This document shows, in pieces, positions 16,837-26,100 of a stretch of DNA of 64,000 nucleotides. Source of the stretch: RGIG5612 sp963591145 (GTDB lineage Bacteria; Bacillota; Clostridia; Lachnospirales; Lachnospiraceae). Made by a program: the position numbers and the translations under genes. The stretch spans positions 1-64,000 of the forward strand of contig CAVARE010000042.1 in assembly GCA_963591145.1 (NCBI GenBank), given 5' to 3'. How positions within the stretch are numbered: the first letter of the stretch is position 1; the number at the start of each line of letters is the position of its first letter. Under the pieces are notes generated by a model. The model saw only the letters and a program-made list of their open reading frames with translations, searched no databases and had not been told where the DNA came from.

Positions 16837-17856
16837 ATGAAACATTCAGCAAAGATAGGAATAATCGGCACCGGCACATGGGGTACAGCGCTGGCACGAA
16901 TGCTCAGCAATAGCGGACATAAGGTGACGGCATGGTCTGCCATTGAGGCAGATTCCGATGCATTAAGGACTACACATGTGCATAAGAACCTGCCTGGTGT
17001 AACGATTCCTGAAGAGATAGAATTTACCAAAGACATAGAAGAAGTATGCACAGATAAGGACATATTAGTATTTGCAGTACCATCTATATATGTCAGAAAG
17101 ACGGCAGAGAAAGCAGCCCCGTTTATCAGAGACGGACAGATAATAGTTGATGTGGCCAAGGGCATGGAGACGGATACAATGCTGTCCATGACAGAGGTGA
17201 TAGCAGATGTTCTGGCACAGAAACGGCCGGGACTTAAGGTGCATCTGGTGGCACTGTCGGGACCTACCCATGCAGAGGAGGTGGCACGGGACATGCCGTC
17301 TACCATCGTTGCTGCCAGCAGTGAGATGGATATTGCCAGATATGTTCAGCGGGTTTTCTCTAACTCTGTTATGAGAGTTTATACTAATAGCGATATAAAG
17401 GGCGTGGAGATATGCGGTGCGCTGAAGAATATTATGGCCATGGCAGCAGGAATTGCTGCAGGTCTGGGATATGGTGATAATCTGAGAGCTGCCATAATTA
17501 CGAGAGGTCTGGCGGAGATAACCAGACTGGGTAAGGCCATGGGCTGCCAGGAGCAGACCTTCGCAGGACTTGCGGGAGTGGGAGACCTGATAGTTACCGC
17601 TACCAGCAAGCATAGCCGTAATAACAGGGCAGGTTTTCTCATAGGACAGGGCATGAGCGCGCAGGAAGCCATTAAGGAAGTGGGAATGGTTGTAGAAGGA
17701 ATCAATATGCTACCGGCTGCCATGGAACTGATGCAGAAATATTCAGTAGAGCTTCCCCTGGCTGAGGCAGTTAATAAAGTTGTATTTGAAAATGTCCCTC
17801 CGAAGCAGATGTACAGCGCGCTGATGGAGCGAGAGTTTACAGATGAAGTTTATTGA
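16837..17856 (+). CDS. gpsA: Glycerol-3-phosphate dehydrogenase [NAD(P)+]
   Basis: A 339-residue enzyme reducing dihydroxyacetone phosphate to sn-glycerol-3-phosphate for phospholipid synthesis. The Rossmann motif IGIIGTGTWGTALA is at residue 7; the catalytic-domain blocks LSGPTHAEEVA, GVEICGALKNIMAMAAG with the active lysine, and GLAGVGDL are present. AAGGAG lies six bases before the ATG. It stands alone upstream of a strong terminator; its stop codon coincides with the first base of a half-copy of repeat A. Confidence 0.97.
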   Translation: MKHSAKIGIIGTGTWGTALARMLSNSGHKVTAWSAIEADSDALRTTHVHKNLPGVTIPEEIEFTKDIEEVCTDKDILVFAVPSIYVRKTAEKAAPFIRDGQIIVDVAKGMETDTMLSMTEVIADVLAQKRPGLKVHLVALSGPTHAEEVARDMPSTIVAASSEMDIARYVQRVFSNSVMRVYTNSDIKGVEICGALKNIMAMAAGIAAGLGYGDNLRAAIITRGLAEITRLGKAMGCQEQTFAGLAGVGDLIVTATSKHSRNNRAGFLIGQGMSAQEAIKEVGMVVEGINMLPAAMELMQKYSVELPLAEAVNKVVFENVPPKQMYSALMEREFTDEVY

Positions 17857-17904
17857 TCAGCGAAGGCGTTTTCGAGCAGGGGCTGCATGCCGAGGTTCAC
17901 AGCG
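17856..17904 (+). repeat. Family A repeat, 3' half only (A4)
   Basis: It begins at ATCAGCGAAGGCG in the apical loop and runs through GTTTTCGAGCAGG and GCTGCATGCC to GGTTCAC and AGCGC. The 5' half is absent; the break is at the same loop position as the right part of the interrupted copy at 7180. It starts inside the gpsA stop codon. Confidence 0.8.
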
Positions 17905-17927
17905 CGGCTTTAATTAGGCATAAATTA

Positions 17928-17963
17928 AACGCCCCGTGTACCATTCGGTACACGGGGCGTTTT
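17928..17963. terminator. Strong bidirectional terminator between gpsA and ferredoxin
   Basis: AAACGCCCCGTGTACC and GGTACACGGGGCGTTTT form a perfect stem with a four-base ATTC loop, an A-run on the left and a T-run on the right, serving both converging genes. Confidence 0.92.
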
Positions 17964-17987
17964 ACGAAATTGGTATAACGACCAATC

Positions 17988-18158
17988 TTACTCCTGAGCG
18001 ATAGAACCTGTTGGGCATGTATCAGCGCATGTGCCACAATCTAAGCAAGCATCAGCATCGATAACATACTGTCCGTCACCTTCAGAAATTGCACTAACCG
18101 GGCAAGCATCAGCGCATGCACCGCAGCTTACGCAGCCGCTAGAAATTTTGTATGCCAT
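17988..18158 (-). CDS. 2[4Fe-4S] ferredoxin, clostridial type
   Basis: A 56-residue protein, MAYKISSGCVSCGACADACP at the N-terminus and CLDCGTCADTCP in the second half. This gives two complete CxxCxxCxxxCP cluster motifs, so two [4Fe-4S] clusters, the length of classical clostridial ferredoxins. It carries low-potential electrons between enzymes such as pyruvate:ferredoxin oxidoreductase and hydrogenase or Rnf. GGAGG lies ten bases before the ATG and a promoter TTGTTA (18231-18226), 17 nt, TACAAT (18208-18203) is upstream. It is a monocistronic unit ended by the shared terminator. Confidence 0.96.
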   Translation of the reverse strand: MAYKISSGCVSCGACADACPVSAISEGDGQYVIDADACLDCGTCADTCPTGSIAQE

Positions 18159-18202
18159 AATATATAGCCTCCTTCATTATTGTTATGATTGTTGTAAGCG
18201 AA

Positions 18203-18231
18203 ATTGTATAACATTTTAACAATCTTAACAA
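18203..18231 (-). promoter_or_regulatory. Promoter of the ferredoxin gene
   Basis: Minus strand TTGTTA, 17-base spacer, TACAAT, 45 bases before the start codon. Confidence 0.65.
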
Positions 18232-18388
18232 GAGCAAGAATTGTAAAAAATGTACTATTTGCAGGCAAATCAGCAAGAAAAATTTTGGATACAATTATCC
18301 CGCCAATTAAGCGGGCATTGTTGAAAATGACGGTTTCATAGATTATAATCATCAAATCTGAAGAAGGGATTAACAAGGAGGAAATCTA

Positions 18389-18595
18389 ATGGCAACTATT
18401 ACTAAAGACATGACAATTGGTGAGATACTCAGAGTAGATGAAAATCTGGTACCTATTCTTTTGGAAACAGGAATGCATTGTCTGGGATGTCCATCAGCAC
18501 AGGCTGAAAGCCTTGTTGATGCATGTGTAGTGCATGGAACAGATGCAGATGCCATCGTTGCTAAGATGAATGCTTATCTTGCAGCTAACAACTAG
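18389..18595 (+). CDS. DUF1858 protein (hybrid-cluster-associated redox disulfide domain)
   Basis: A 68-residue protein. MTIGEILRVDENLVPILLETGMHCLGCPSA matches DUF1858 / TIGR03980, with the CxxC disulfide (C-L-G-C, residues 31-34) in the usual place after GMHC. Small proteins of this type are predicted thiol-disulfide or metal-handling partners in anaerobes. AAGGAGG lies eight bases before the ATG. It is divergent from the ferredoxin gene, which fits a redox role but does not prove it. Function not established. Confidence 0.88.
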   Translation: MATITKDMTIGEILRVDENLVPILLETGMHCLGCPSAQAESLVDACVVHGTDADAIVAKMNAYLAANN

Positions 18596-18631
18596 AGTTG
18601 AATGCACATAGGCGAACTAATAAGGATACAC

Positions 18632-18671
18632 GTCAGGCCGGTGAACCGTAATGGTTTATCGGCTTGTCTTT
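18632..18671 (+). terminator. Probable terminator after the DUF1858 gene
   Basis: CAGGCCGGTGAACC pairs imperfectly with GGTTTATCGGCTTG across a short loop, then TCTTT. Confidence 0.6.
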
Positions 18672-18750
18672 ATGTAGGATTATAAATGTTGGAATAATAT
18701 AGCGAATCTGCCCTGTTTTGAAGATTGGCAGACTATCACAGAGGATAAAA

Positions 18751-19218
18751 ATGACTGAGGATATTAATTATGATAATGCGGCAAATGTTATTGCCGTCTG
18801 TATAAGTGAGAAAAAGGGAACACCGAAGCATGAGATCAGTAAGGCCGAGCTAAGGGTCAATCATGGAATAGTTGGCGATGCTCATGCCGGCAATTGGCAC
18901 AGGCAGGTAAGCCTGTTGGCGGACGAAAGCGTAGACAAAATGCGCTCAGCGTATCCCGATATTCCGATAGGAGCATTTGCCGAAAATATATTAACCAGAG
19001 GGATTAAGCTTACAGAGATTCCCGTTGGAACGCGGCTTCGGATAGGATCCGCACTTCTGGAAGTCACGCAGATCGGCAAGGAATGCCATTCGGACTGCGC
19101 GATCCGCAAGATCGTGGGAGACTGCGTAATGCCGAGGGAAGGAATATTTGCCAGGGTAATAGAAGAAGGCACCATAGAGGCTGGGAATATCATCACGGTT
19201 GAGAAAGGTCAGGAGTGA
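18751..19218 (+). CDS. MOSC-domain protein
   Basis: A 155-residue stand-alone MOSC (molybdenum cofactor sulfurase C-terminal) domain. Visible blocks are VNHGIVGDAHAGNWHRQVSLL, AFAENILTRGI, GTRLRIGSALLEVTQIGKEC and the cysteine pattern CHSDC. Stand-alone members are linked to molybdenum cofactor maturation or sulfur carriage. No moa/moe genes are in view. I start at the ATG with AGAGGA upstream, not at a TTG eleven codons earlier. The stop is two bases before the ATG of the acetolactate decarboxylase gene and the intergenic bases carry its ribosome site, so the pair is co-transcribed. Confidence 0.9.
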   Translation: MTEDINYDNAANVIAVCISEKKGTPKHEISKAELRVNHGIVGDAHAGNWHRQVSLLADESVDKMRSAYPDIPIGAFAENILTRGIKLTEIPVGTRLRIGSALLEVTQIGKECHSDCAIRKIVGDCVMPREGIFARVIEEGTIEAGNIITVEKGQE

Positions 19219-19220
19219 AT

Positions 19221-19997
19221 ATGAATAATGTAGATCGTAATATAGAAACAAAATCAGAGAAGGTATGCAGAGCAGATCATACCTTATATCAGGTGGCTCT
19301 GTTTCAATCGGTGGCGCAGGGTGAGTATTATGGAGCCATCTCTGTAGGCGAGTTCAAGCAGCATGGTGACTTCGGAATGGGCATCTTCGAGAGCGTGAAC
19401 GGTGAGCTCATAATGCTGGATGGAGTAGTATATCAGGCGTTGTTCGATGGCACGGTGGCAGTTCCCACGGATGATTATATGATTCCTTATGGAAATGCCG
19501 CATTCTTCGAGGCGGATATAGAAGGCGGCAGCATCTCGGCCGATTCTGTATCCGAACTGGAGCAGCTTCTTAATAAAAAGATAATAGAAAAGCATGGCCA
19601 AAATCAGTTCTATTTCGCGAAAATCCATGGAGACTTCCCACATGTGGCTGTAAGGAGTGAGCTGAAGCAGGAGGAACCGTTTAAGATGCTTAACATTGCC
19701 CTGAAAACTGATCAGCGCAAGTACGAATATGTGGATATTAAGGGAACAATAGTGGGATTGTTCTGCCCTGCATATATGAACAGCATGAACGCTCCTGGAT
19801 GGCATTTTCATTTTATATCGGATGATAAAACAAAAGGCGGTCACATGACAGAGGCCGCGCTTAAGGACTGCCAGCTCCAGGTGCATAAGATGAGCAGGTT
19901 CATAGCAGAGATGCCGGATTCGAAGACATTTAACAGCAAAAATCTGGGACTTGATGTTATGAGTGCCATCAGAGAAGCAGAAAAAGGAGATTTCTAA
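19221..19997 (+). CDS. budA: Alpha-acetolactate decarboxylase
   Basis: A 258-residue enzyme turning acetolactate into acetoin, which diverts excess pyruvate from acid production. Motifs include LYQVALFQSVAQGEYYG, GEFKQHGDFGMGIFESVNGELIMLDG, and the zinc-ligand region GWHFHFISDDKTKGGH. The ATG at 19221 is used: AGGAG lies five bases upstream and overlaps the previous gene's end; a GTG two codons earlier is possible. There is no acetolactate synthase next to it; coupling to a MOSC gene is unusual. Confidence 0.94.
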   Translation: MNNVDRNIETKSEKVCRADHTLYQVALFQSVAQGEYYGAISVGEFKQHGDFGMGIFESVNGELIMLDGVVYQALFDGTVAVPTDDYMIPYGNAAFFEADIEGGSISADSVSELEQLLNKKIIEKHGQNQFYFAKIHGDFPHVAVRSELKQEEPFKMLNIALKTDQRKYEYVDIKGTIVGLFCPAYMNSMNAPGWHFHFISDDKTKGGHMTEAALKDCQLQVHKMSRFIAEMPDSKTFNSKNLGLDVMSAIREAEKGDF

Positions 19998-20235
19998 AGG
20001 TTGGATTCCAATTGATATTGATAATTCAATATGCTACTATATTTCGTGGTGTGGACTCTGTGTACATTTGTTTGTGTTGTTCTCATGCAGCCGCGGATGC
20101 ACTGCTGTGTTAATAGCTAATTAACAGCAAGCTGAGATTCATGATATGCAGCAATTGCTTTTTAGAATGGCAAATGTTTAGCATACCAATGCTTGCCGGA
20201 ATCCATCCATAAAAAGAAAAGGATATCACTGACAG

Positions 20236-22194
20236 ATGTCATATGTAGCACTTTACAGAAAATTCAGACCGCAGACCTTTGCTGAGGTGAAGGGACAGGA
20301 CCATGTTGTTCGCGCCCTTACGAATCAGCTGATCAATAATAGAATCGGGCATGCGTATCTGTTTACAGGTACAAGGGGCACAGGCAAGACTTCTGCAGCC
20401 AAAATATTTGCCAAGGCAGTTAACTGCCTGCATCCGATTAACGGAGAACCATGCAATGAATGCGAAAACTGCCTGTCAGTTAATGCCGGCAATTTCGTAG
20501 ATGTAGTGGAGGTCGATGCGGCATCTAACAATGGTGTTGACGATATAAGGCGCATCATCGAAGAGGTAAGGTATACCCCCGTCAAGGGCAAATACAAGGT
20601 ATTTATTATCGATGAGGCACATATGATAACGGGGCCGGCCTTTAATGCGTTCTTAAAGACGCTGGAGGAGCCGCCTTCATATGCGGTTTTTATACTGGCG
20701 ACGACTGAGCCATATAAGCTGCCGATCACGATTCTGTCCAGGTGCCAGAGATATGACTTTAAGAGAATCTCATCTGATGAGATAACAGCTAATCTGGCTC
20801 AGATAACAACAAATGAGCAGGTTGAGGCTGATGAAAGAGCCCTTCGATATATCGCAAGAATAGGCGACGGCTCCATGCGAGATTCCATAAGTCTGCTGGA
20901 CAAATGCATCGCATTCAATCTCGGCGAGAAGCTTACGTATGACAATGTACTGGAGACACTGGGAACAGTTGATACAGAGGTCTTCTCGAGAATATTCAGG
21001 TATGTATATGCATCTGATGCGGCAGGAGCATTAAATCAGATAGATGCAGCCGTAGCAGATGGAAGGAATCTGACGCAGTTTGCCAGCGACCTGATATGGT
21101 ATATCAGAAATATTTTGATGGTAAATGCGGCTCATCTGGAATCTCCTGAGATGTTAGGGCTTTCTGCCGAGAATATGGCGCAGCTCATGGAGGATGCCAG
21201 GGATGCGGATAATAATGTACTTATAAGATATATAAGGATCCTGTCGGAGACTTTAAACCAGCTGAGGGCTTCTACAAATAAGCAGGTATTGCTGGAGGTG
21301 GCAATCATTAAGCTGGCCAAGCCTCAGATGGAGGTGGATACACAGAGCCTTGCAGATCGCATCAGACAACTAGAGGCGAAGCAGGGTACTGCGGCATTTT
21401 CGTATAACCAGGCAGCAGTCAGCAGACCGCAGATGCAGCCAGTGAGCGATAATTATAAAGCACCACGGATGCAGTCCGTGAACGATGATTATAAAGCACC
21501 ACAGACGAAACCGGCACGTCCTGCGGATAACAATTATAAAGCACCAGAGGCAAAACCGATGGCAGAACCCGTCGGCACAGAGCAGCCTCTGATGAAGAAG
21601 GCAGCAGCAATCAGCCAGGAGATAGATGATACCTGCGGGGTTCATGAAAACAATCAGCCGATGCCGGATGATATGATGGACGACGAGGATTTCTTCGCAG
21701 GATTCGGATCGGGCACCAGGATGACGGATCCTGATGTATTTGCCGATATCATGGACGATGATGTGAGGATAACATACGATGAAGCTGAGACAGATTCCCG
21801 TATGATATATACTGAAAACGAGCCAGACACAGGCAGTCAGATGAAGCCTGCGGCAAATGAACAGGAATACAGGCCGACTTATGATTTATGCAGCCTGTGG
21901 CCACGGATAGTGGATGCCTGCAGTCTGCCGATGCTGCAGCGCGTGATGAGAAAATGCCGTGTTAGTCAGCCAGATGAGAAGACGTTGAGAATCTCGGCTG
22001 AACTGGAAGTGCAGGTTAAGCAGCTGCGGGCAGAGTCAGCGATGCATTTTATGCAAGAGATGGCAGAGAAGCTGACCGGAATGCATATAGATATACAAGT
22101 AATACAGGACAATGGCGGAAATGCCGGTGCGTCGGCATTTCCGGAGGATGTTTTAAGCAATATAAATTTCAACATAGGAACGGAGGAGAGATAA
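20236..22194 (+). CDS. dnaX: DNA polymerase III subunit gamma/tau
   Basis: A 652-residue clamp-loader ATPase. Walker A is GTRGTGKTSAAKIFAKAVNC at about residue 45. The zinc-binding cysteines follow (NCLHPINGEPCNECENC), then DEAHMI (Walker B) and the SRC motif ILSRCQRYDF. Domain III ends near 370. The tau-specific region holds a short tandem repeat of an NYKAP-containing unit (about 405-440) and an acidic stretch before a C-terminal domain. First gene of the dnaX-ybaB-recR replication-repair cluster. The preceding 238 bases hold no SRP RNA that I recognise, although that gene is often found here in Firmicutes. Confidence 0.96.
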   Translation: MSYVALYRKFRPQTFAEVKGQDHVVRALTNQLINNRIGHAYLFTGTRGTGKTSAAKIFAKAVNCLHPINGEPCNECENCLSVNAGNFVDVVEVDAASNNGVDDIRRIIEEVRYTPVKGKYKVFIIDEAHMITGPAFNAFLKTLEEPPSYAVFILATTEPYKLPITILSRCQRYDFKRISSDEITANLAQITTNEQVEADERALRYIARIGDGSMRDSISLLDKCIAFNLGEKLTYDNVLETLGTVDTEVFSRIFRYVYASDAAGALNQIDAAVADGRNLTQFASDLIWYIRNILMVNAAHLESPEMLGLSAENMAQLMEDARDADNNVLIRYIRILSETLNQLRASTNKQVLLEVAIIKLAKPQMEVDTQSLADRIRQLEAKQGTAAFSYNQAAVSRPQMQPVSDNYKAPRMQSVNDDYKAPQTKPARPADNNYKAPEAKPMAEPVGTEQPLMKKAAAISQEIDDTCGVHENNQPMPDDMMDDEDFFAGFGSGTRMTDPDVFADIMDDDVRITYDEAETDSRMIYTENEPDTGSQMKPAANEQEYRPTYDLCSLWPRIVDACSLPMLQRVMRKCRVSQPDEKTLRISAELEVQVKQLRAESAMHFMQEMAEKLTGMHIDIQVIQDNGGNAGASAFPEDVLSNINFNIGTEER

Positions 22195-22195
22195 A

Positions 22196-22549
22196 TTGGG
22201 CAAAGGACGCGGAGGATTTGGCGGCGGAATGCCGGGAAATATGAGTAATTTGCTGAAGCAGGCGCAGAAGATGCAGAAGCAGATGGAGAGTGCACAGGCT
22301 TCTATGGAGACAGAGGAGGCCACCGCTACAGCAGGCGGCGGAGCCGTACAGGTTACAGTTTCAGGTAAGAAGGAAGTAACTAAGGTTATAATTGACAAGG
22401 AAGTAGTTGATCCGGACGATGTTGAAATGCTGCAGGATCTTATTATGGCAGCAACAAATGAGGCGCTCAGGAAGATAGATGAATTATCCAGCCAGAAAAT
22501 GAGCGCTATAACAGGCGGATTAGGCGGTCTGGGCGGTGGCTTGTTCTAA
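22196..22549 (+). CDS. ybaB: YbaB/EbfC family nucleoid-associated protein
   Basis: A 117-residue protein that binds DNA as a dimer. The start is TTG: it directly follows the dnaX stop, GGAGGAGAG lies upstream and the reading GKGRGGFGGGMPGNMSNLLKQAQKMQKQM matches family N-termini. The central IDKEVVDPDDVEMLQDLIMAATNEAL is the conserved core. The Gly-rich C-terminus (GGLGGLGGGLF) is typical of Firmicutes members. Its stop shares one base with the recR start (TAATG), showing translational coupling. Confidence 0.95.
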   Translation: MGKGRGGFGGGMPGNMSNLLKQAQKMQKQMESAQASMETEEATATAGGGAVQVTVSGKKEVTKVIIDKEVVDPDDVEMLQDLIMAATNEALRKIDELSSQKMSAITGGLGGLGGGLF

Positions 22550-23145
22550 TGAATTATTTCAGTGATCATATCTCGAGGCTGATAGGAGAATTATCCAAGT
22601 TGCCAGGCATAGGACCTAAGACAGCAGCCAGGTTGGCATTTCATATCGTTGAGATGCCCCAGTCGGATGCTGAGGCGCTGGCAAGAGCGATAACGGATGC
22701 CAAGAAGAATATAAAGTTCTGTAAGACGTGCTGCACCATAACAGATGATGACGAATGCCCGATCTGCAGAAGTACAAAAAGAGATCACAGCACGATAATG
22801 GTTGTAGAAACAACCAGAGATCTGGCGGCTTATGAGAAGACAGGCAAATACGATGGCGTATATCATGTGCTGCAGGGAGCGATCTCACCGATGTTAGGAA
22901 TAGGACCATCGGATATAAAATTGAAAGAGCTAGTGGAGAGACTGAAGGGCGATGTTAAGGAAGTAATAGTGGCAACGAACTCTAGTCTGGAGGGCGAAAC
23001 CACCGCAATGTATATAAGTAAGCTGATAAAGCCTGCAGGAGTCAAGGTCAGCAGGATTGCCAGTGGAGTGCCGGTGGGAGGAGACCTAGAGTGTATAGAT
23101 GAGGTCACCCTTCTGAGAGCGCTTGAAGGAAGAGTTGAATTGTAG
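22549..23145 (+). CDS. recR: Recombination mediator RecR
   Basis: A 198-residue protein of RecF-pathway repair. It shows the helix-hairpin-helix LPGIGPKTAARLAFHI, a four-cysteine zinc finger (CKTCCTITDDDECPIC) and a Toprim domain (MVVETTRDLAAYEKTGKYDGVYHVL, with DGVYH). The C-terminal GVKVSRIASGVPVGGDLE is the usual Walker-B-like end. Length is standard. It overlaps ybaB by one base. Confidence 0.97.
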   Translation: MNYFSDHISRLIGELSKLPGIGPKTAARLAFHIVEMPQSDAEALARAITDAKKNIKFCKTCCTITDDDECPICRSTKRDHSTIMVVETTRDLAAYEKTGKYDGVYHVLQGAISPMLGIGPSDIKLKELVERLKGDVKEVIVATNSSLEGETTAMYISKLIKPAGVKVSRIASGVPVGGDLECIDEVTLLRALEGRVEL

Positions 23146-23176
23146 GACATCAATCTGACAATATGGAGATTTAGTA

Positions 23177-26100
23177 ATGGATAAAATCGAGTACAGAGAG
23201 CTTATCAAAAGCATAAAAAATAGATATCTTAAGAAAGATTATGAGGGTGTTATAGATTTGTCTGACCAGCTGGAGTTGGAAAGAATCAGAGAGGTCAGCA
23301 TCCTTGAGATTGTGGCTAAATCATACGAAGCACTGGGCCGCTGCGACCTGGCAAGAGAGGCTCTTTTGATAGCCTATAAGCGTATGCCTTCAGGTAAGCG
23401 AATCGCATATAATCTGGCGATGCTGTGCATTAAGCTGGATGATCTCGACAGTGCGGTAATGTTCTATGAAGATTTCTGCAAGATAGCTCCTAGAGATAAT
23501 CAGAGACTGATACTTAAATACGAAATAGGAAAAGCAGGCGGCGTGCCGATCAAGGATCTGGTACGTGTCCTTGAGGTATATAATTCCCGTGAGATGGATG
23601 ACAAATGGGAATATGAGCTGGCCAGATTATATCACGAGATGGGTGACGGCGAAAAATGCGCGGCAACCTGTGATCAGGTTATACTCTGGTATGCAAATGG
23701 TGAATATGAGAAGAAGGCTCTGCAGCTTAAGAACATGCATAAGGCATTAACACCTGAACAGCAGACTCGTTATGAAGAGATTATGGCAGGTATTCTTAAT
23801 GACGGCGCGACAATAGTTCCAATCGCATCTAAAGAAGAGAAGGCTGAGGCTGTGGAAGAGATGCCGGCAGCTGAATCAGAAGCAGATGCTGCCGAAGCAT
23901 TTGCCAGTGAACAGAACGCCGCTGAGGAAGGAAGCAATACAGCGGAGACAGAGGTTCCTGAAGCAATAGAGACAGATGTCCATGAGAATAATAAAGCAGA
24001 GGCAAATGTTCCGACGCTTGAGGTTCCATCAGAGGAAAATTGGAATAAGAAGCGCGAATCTGCAGCTGAGCCTGCAGCACAGAATCCGGCTGATCAGGAA
24101 ATCGAATATGATACCAGACATCTGGGATCTGAAGGAGAGATTTCTGTAGACAACGATAATGAAAATATCGAGGGTCAGATGTCGGTGCTTTCTATGATTG
24201 AGGCTTACAAGCAGAAGACTGTAGAGGATGTGGACAATAAGGTCGGCCGGGACAGAGCTGCGCAGATTATGGCGGAGGTCGCAAGTACACATGACTCGTC
24301 TGCATTGGAAGAGTTTGAAGGCGATGAGGCGGAATTTATGCAGGAGGGGCAGGTAGAGGTAATCGAGCCTGAGGTTCCGCTGTTTAACAGAGAGGATGTA
24401 ATCGAGCCTGCAGATGATGGTGGTGAGGATTTAGGAGAGCGTAAGGCGGAGTTTGAATTTGAGAAGAAATCCAAGACCAAGCAGCCTGTAATAGAGGATG
24501 AAGAAGTCGTTGATGACGAAGACGAAGATTCGGAGTATGACGACTATGATGACGAAGACGACGATTACGAGGAAGATATCGAGGACGAAGAAGAGGATAT
24601 CAATGACTCAGCGGAAGACGAGCCGGATGAGGATGAGATAGACGAGGATGACTACGATGATTCTGACGATGAGTACGAGGATGACTATGACGACGAAGAC
24701 GATGAGTCGGAGTACGATGAGGAAGAATACGAAGAGGAAGAATACAGACCTGTAAAAACCAGATCTTCCAGAAGAAAAGAAAAGCGCAGATCTATGGCTG
24801 ATGATATTCTCGCAGACATGGTTGTTGATGGCGGATTCACTATAGAAGAAGAGGTTGAAGACGATTACGACGAAGAAGAGGATTCGGAAGAAGAACTCGA
24901 TGAGTACGATGATGACGAGGCAGAGGGCTCAGAGAATGAGCACGACGATATCGAAACAGAGGACTCAGAGGACGATTACGACGAAGATATTGAGGAGACT
25001 GAGGCTGAATGCAATGATGAGATCGAAGATTCAGAAGAGTCTGCAGCTGAAGAAGAAACAACAGAGGATTATGATGAGACTGATATAGAGGAAGTCGAAG
25101 ACGAGGAGCCTGAGGCTGAATGCAATGAGACTGATGTTGAGGTTGAGGAAGCCGATGAATCTGAAGCTGCTCATGATGAGGCAGAAATCGAAGAAGCCGA
25201 GGCCGAAACAGACGACGAGTGCGAGGAGGTAGCTGCACTCGCTGAGGCAGCTGCTGAAGCAGACGTCGAAAATGATGATATCGTAATAGAAGACATTAAA
25301 GTTGAAGTCGAATGTGAAGAGGCTGAGGTAGAAGAGCCTGCAGCCGAGCTTGAAGATGCTGATGATGAATGTGAAGATGAATGTGGCGAAGCTGATGCTG
25401 AGGAATTTATAGATGAATATGATGAAGCTGACGCCGAGGATCTGGAGGATGAGTATCCGGAATCAGAGGAGGATGAGGATATAGCAGATCAGGTAGCAGC
25501 TGCATTTGAAGCATTTGACGAAGGCAAGACTCCTAAGAAGAATCATAAGAAGGTAAACCCTGAGAAGGTTATTGCAGGCGCTGCGGCTACGGCTGAACAG
25601 GCAGCAGCCGGAATCGGTGCAGCATTTGGATCATTATTTAAGAAGAATAAGAAAGTACAGAGCGAGCCGGAGCGCTGCGAAGAGGACTTTATCGAAGAGA
25701 TAGATACACCTGAGGGAGTATTTGAGGTAGAAAGAGAGCCTGAAGAAGTAGTAGTTCCAAGACGCGGCAATAAGAGCCAGGCTAAGGGCAAGTTCGCACC
25801 AGAGGCTCCAGTGAGCAAGGAACAGGTGAAGGCTGAAAAGGCGAGAATAAAGGCTGAGAAAGAGAAGGCCAAAGCCGAAAAGGCAAGAGAAAAGGCCGAG
25901 AAGATAAGAAAGAAAGCCGAGAGGCTGTTAGCAGAAAAGGCTAAGAAAGAAGAACTGGCAGCAGCCAGAGCAGCACAAGAGGCGCTTGAAAAGGAGGTTG
26001 CCGAGCAAGAAGTTCAGCCAGAGGAGAAGAAGCCTAAGGCTAAGAAGGCAGCTTCATCTGGTGAACTGTTCCAGACAGTAGAACCTAAGAAGTCAACATC

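Noticed and set aside
18718..18750. TTG start for the MOSC gene eleven codons upstream
   Set aside because: No Shine-Dalgarno before it, whereas AGAGGA precedes the ATG at 18751.
20000..20235. Possible SRP (4.5S/scRNA) gene upstream of dnaX
   Set aside because: This position often holds the gene in Firmicutes, but I found neither the conserved apical GGAAG/AGCAGC-type loop sequences nor a long hairpin.
24840..25238. Open frame on the minus strand within the acidic gene
   Set aside because: It is a by-product of the GAN-repeat codon bias of the acidic tract; low complexity (Arg/Leu/Gln/His) and no ribosome site.
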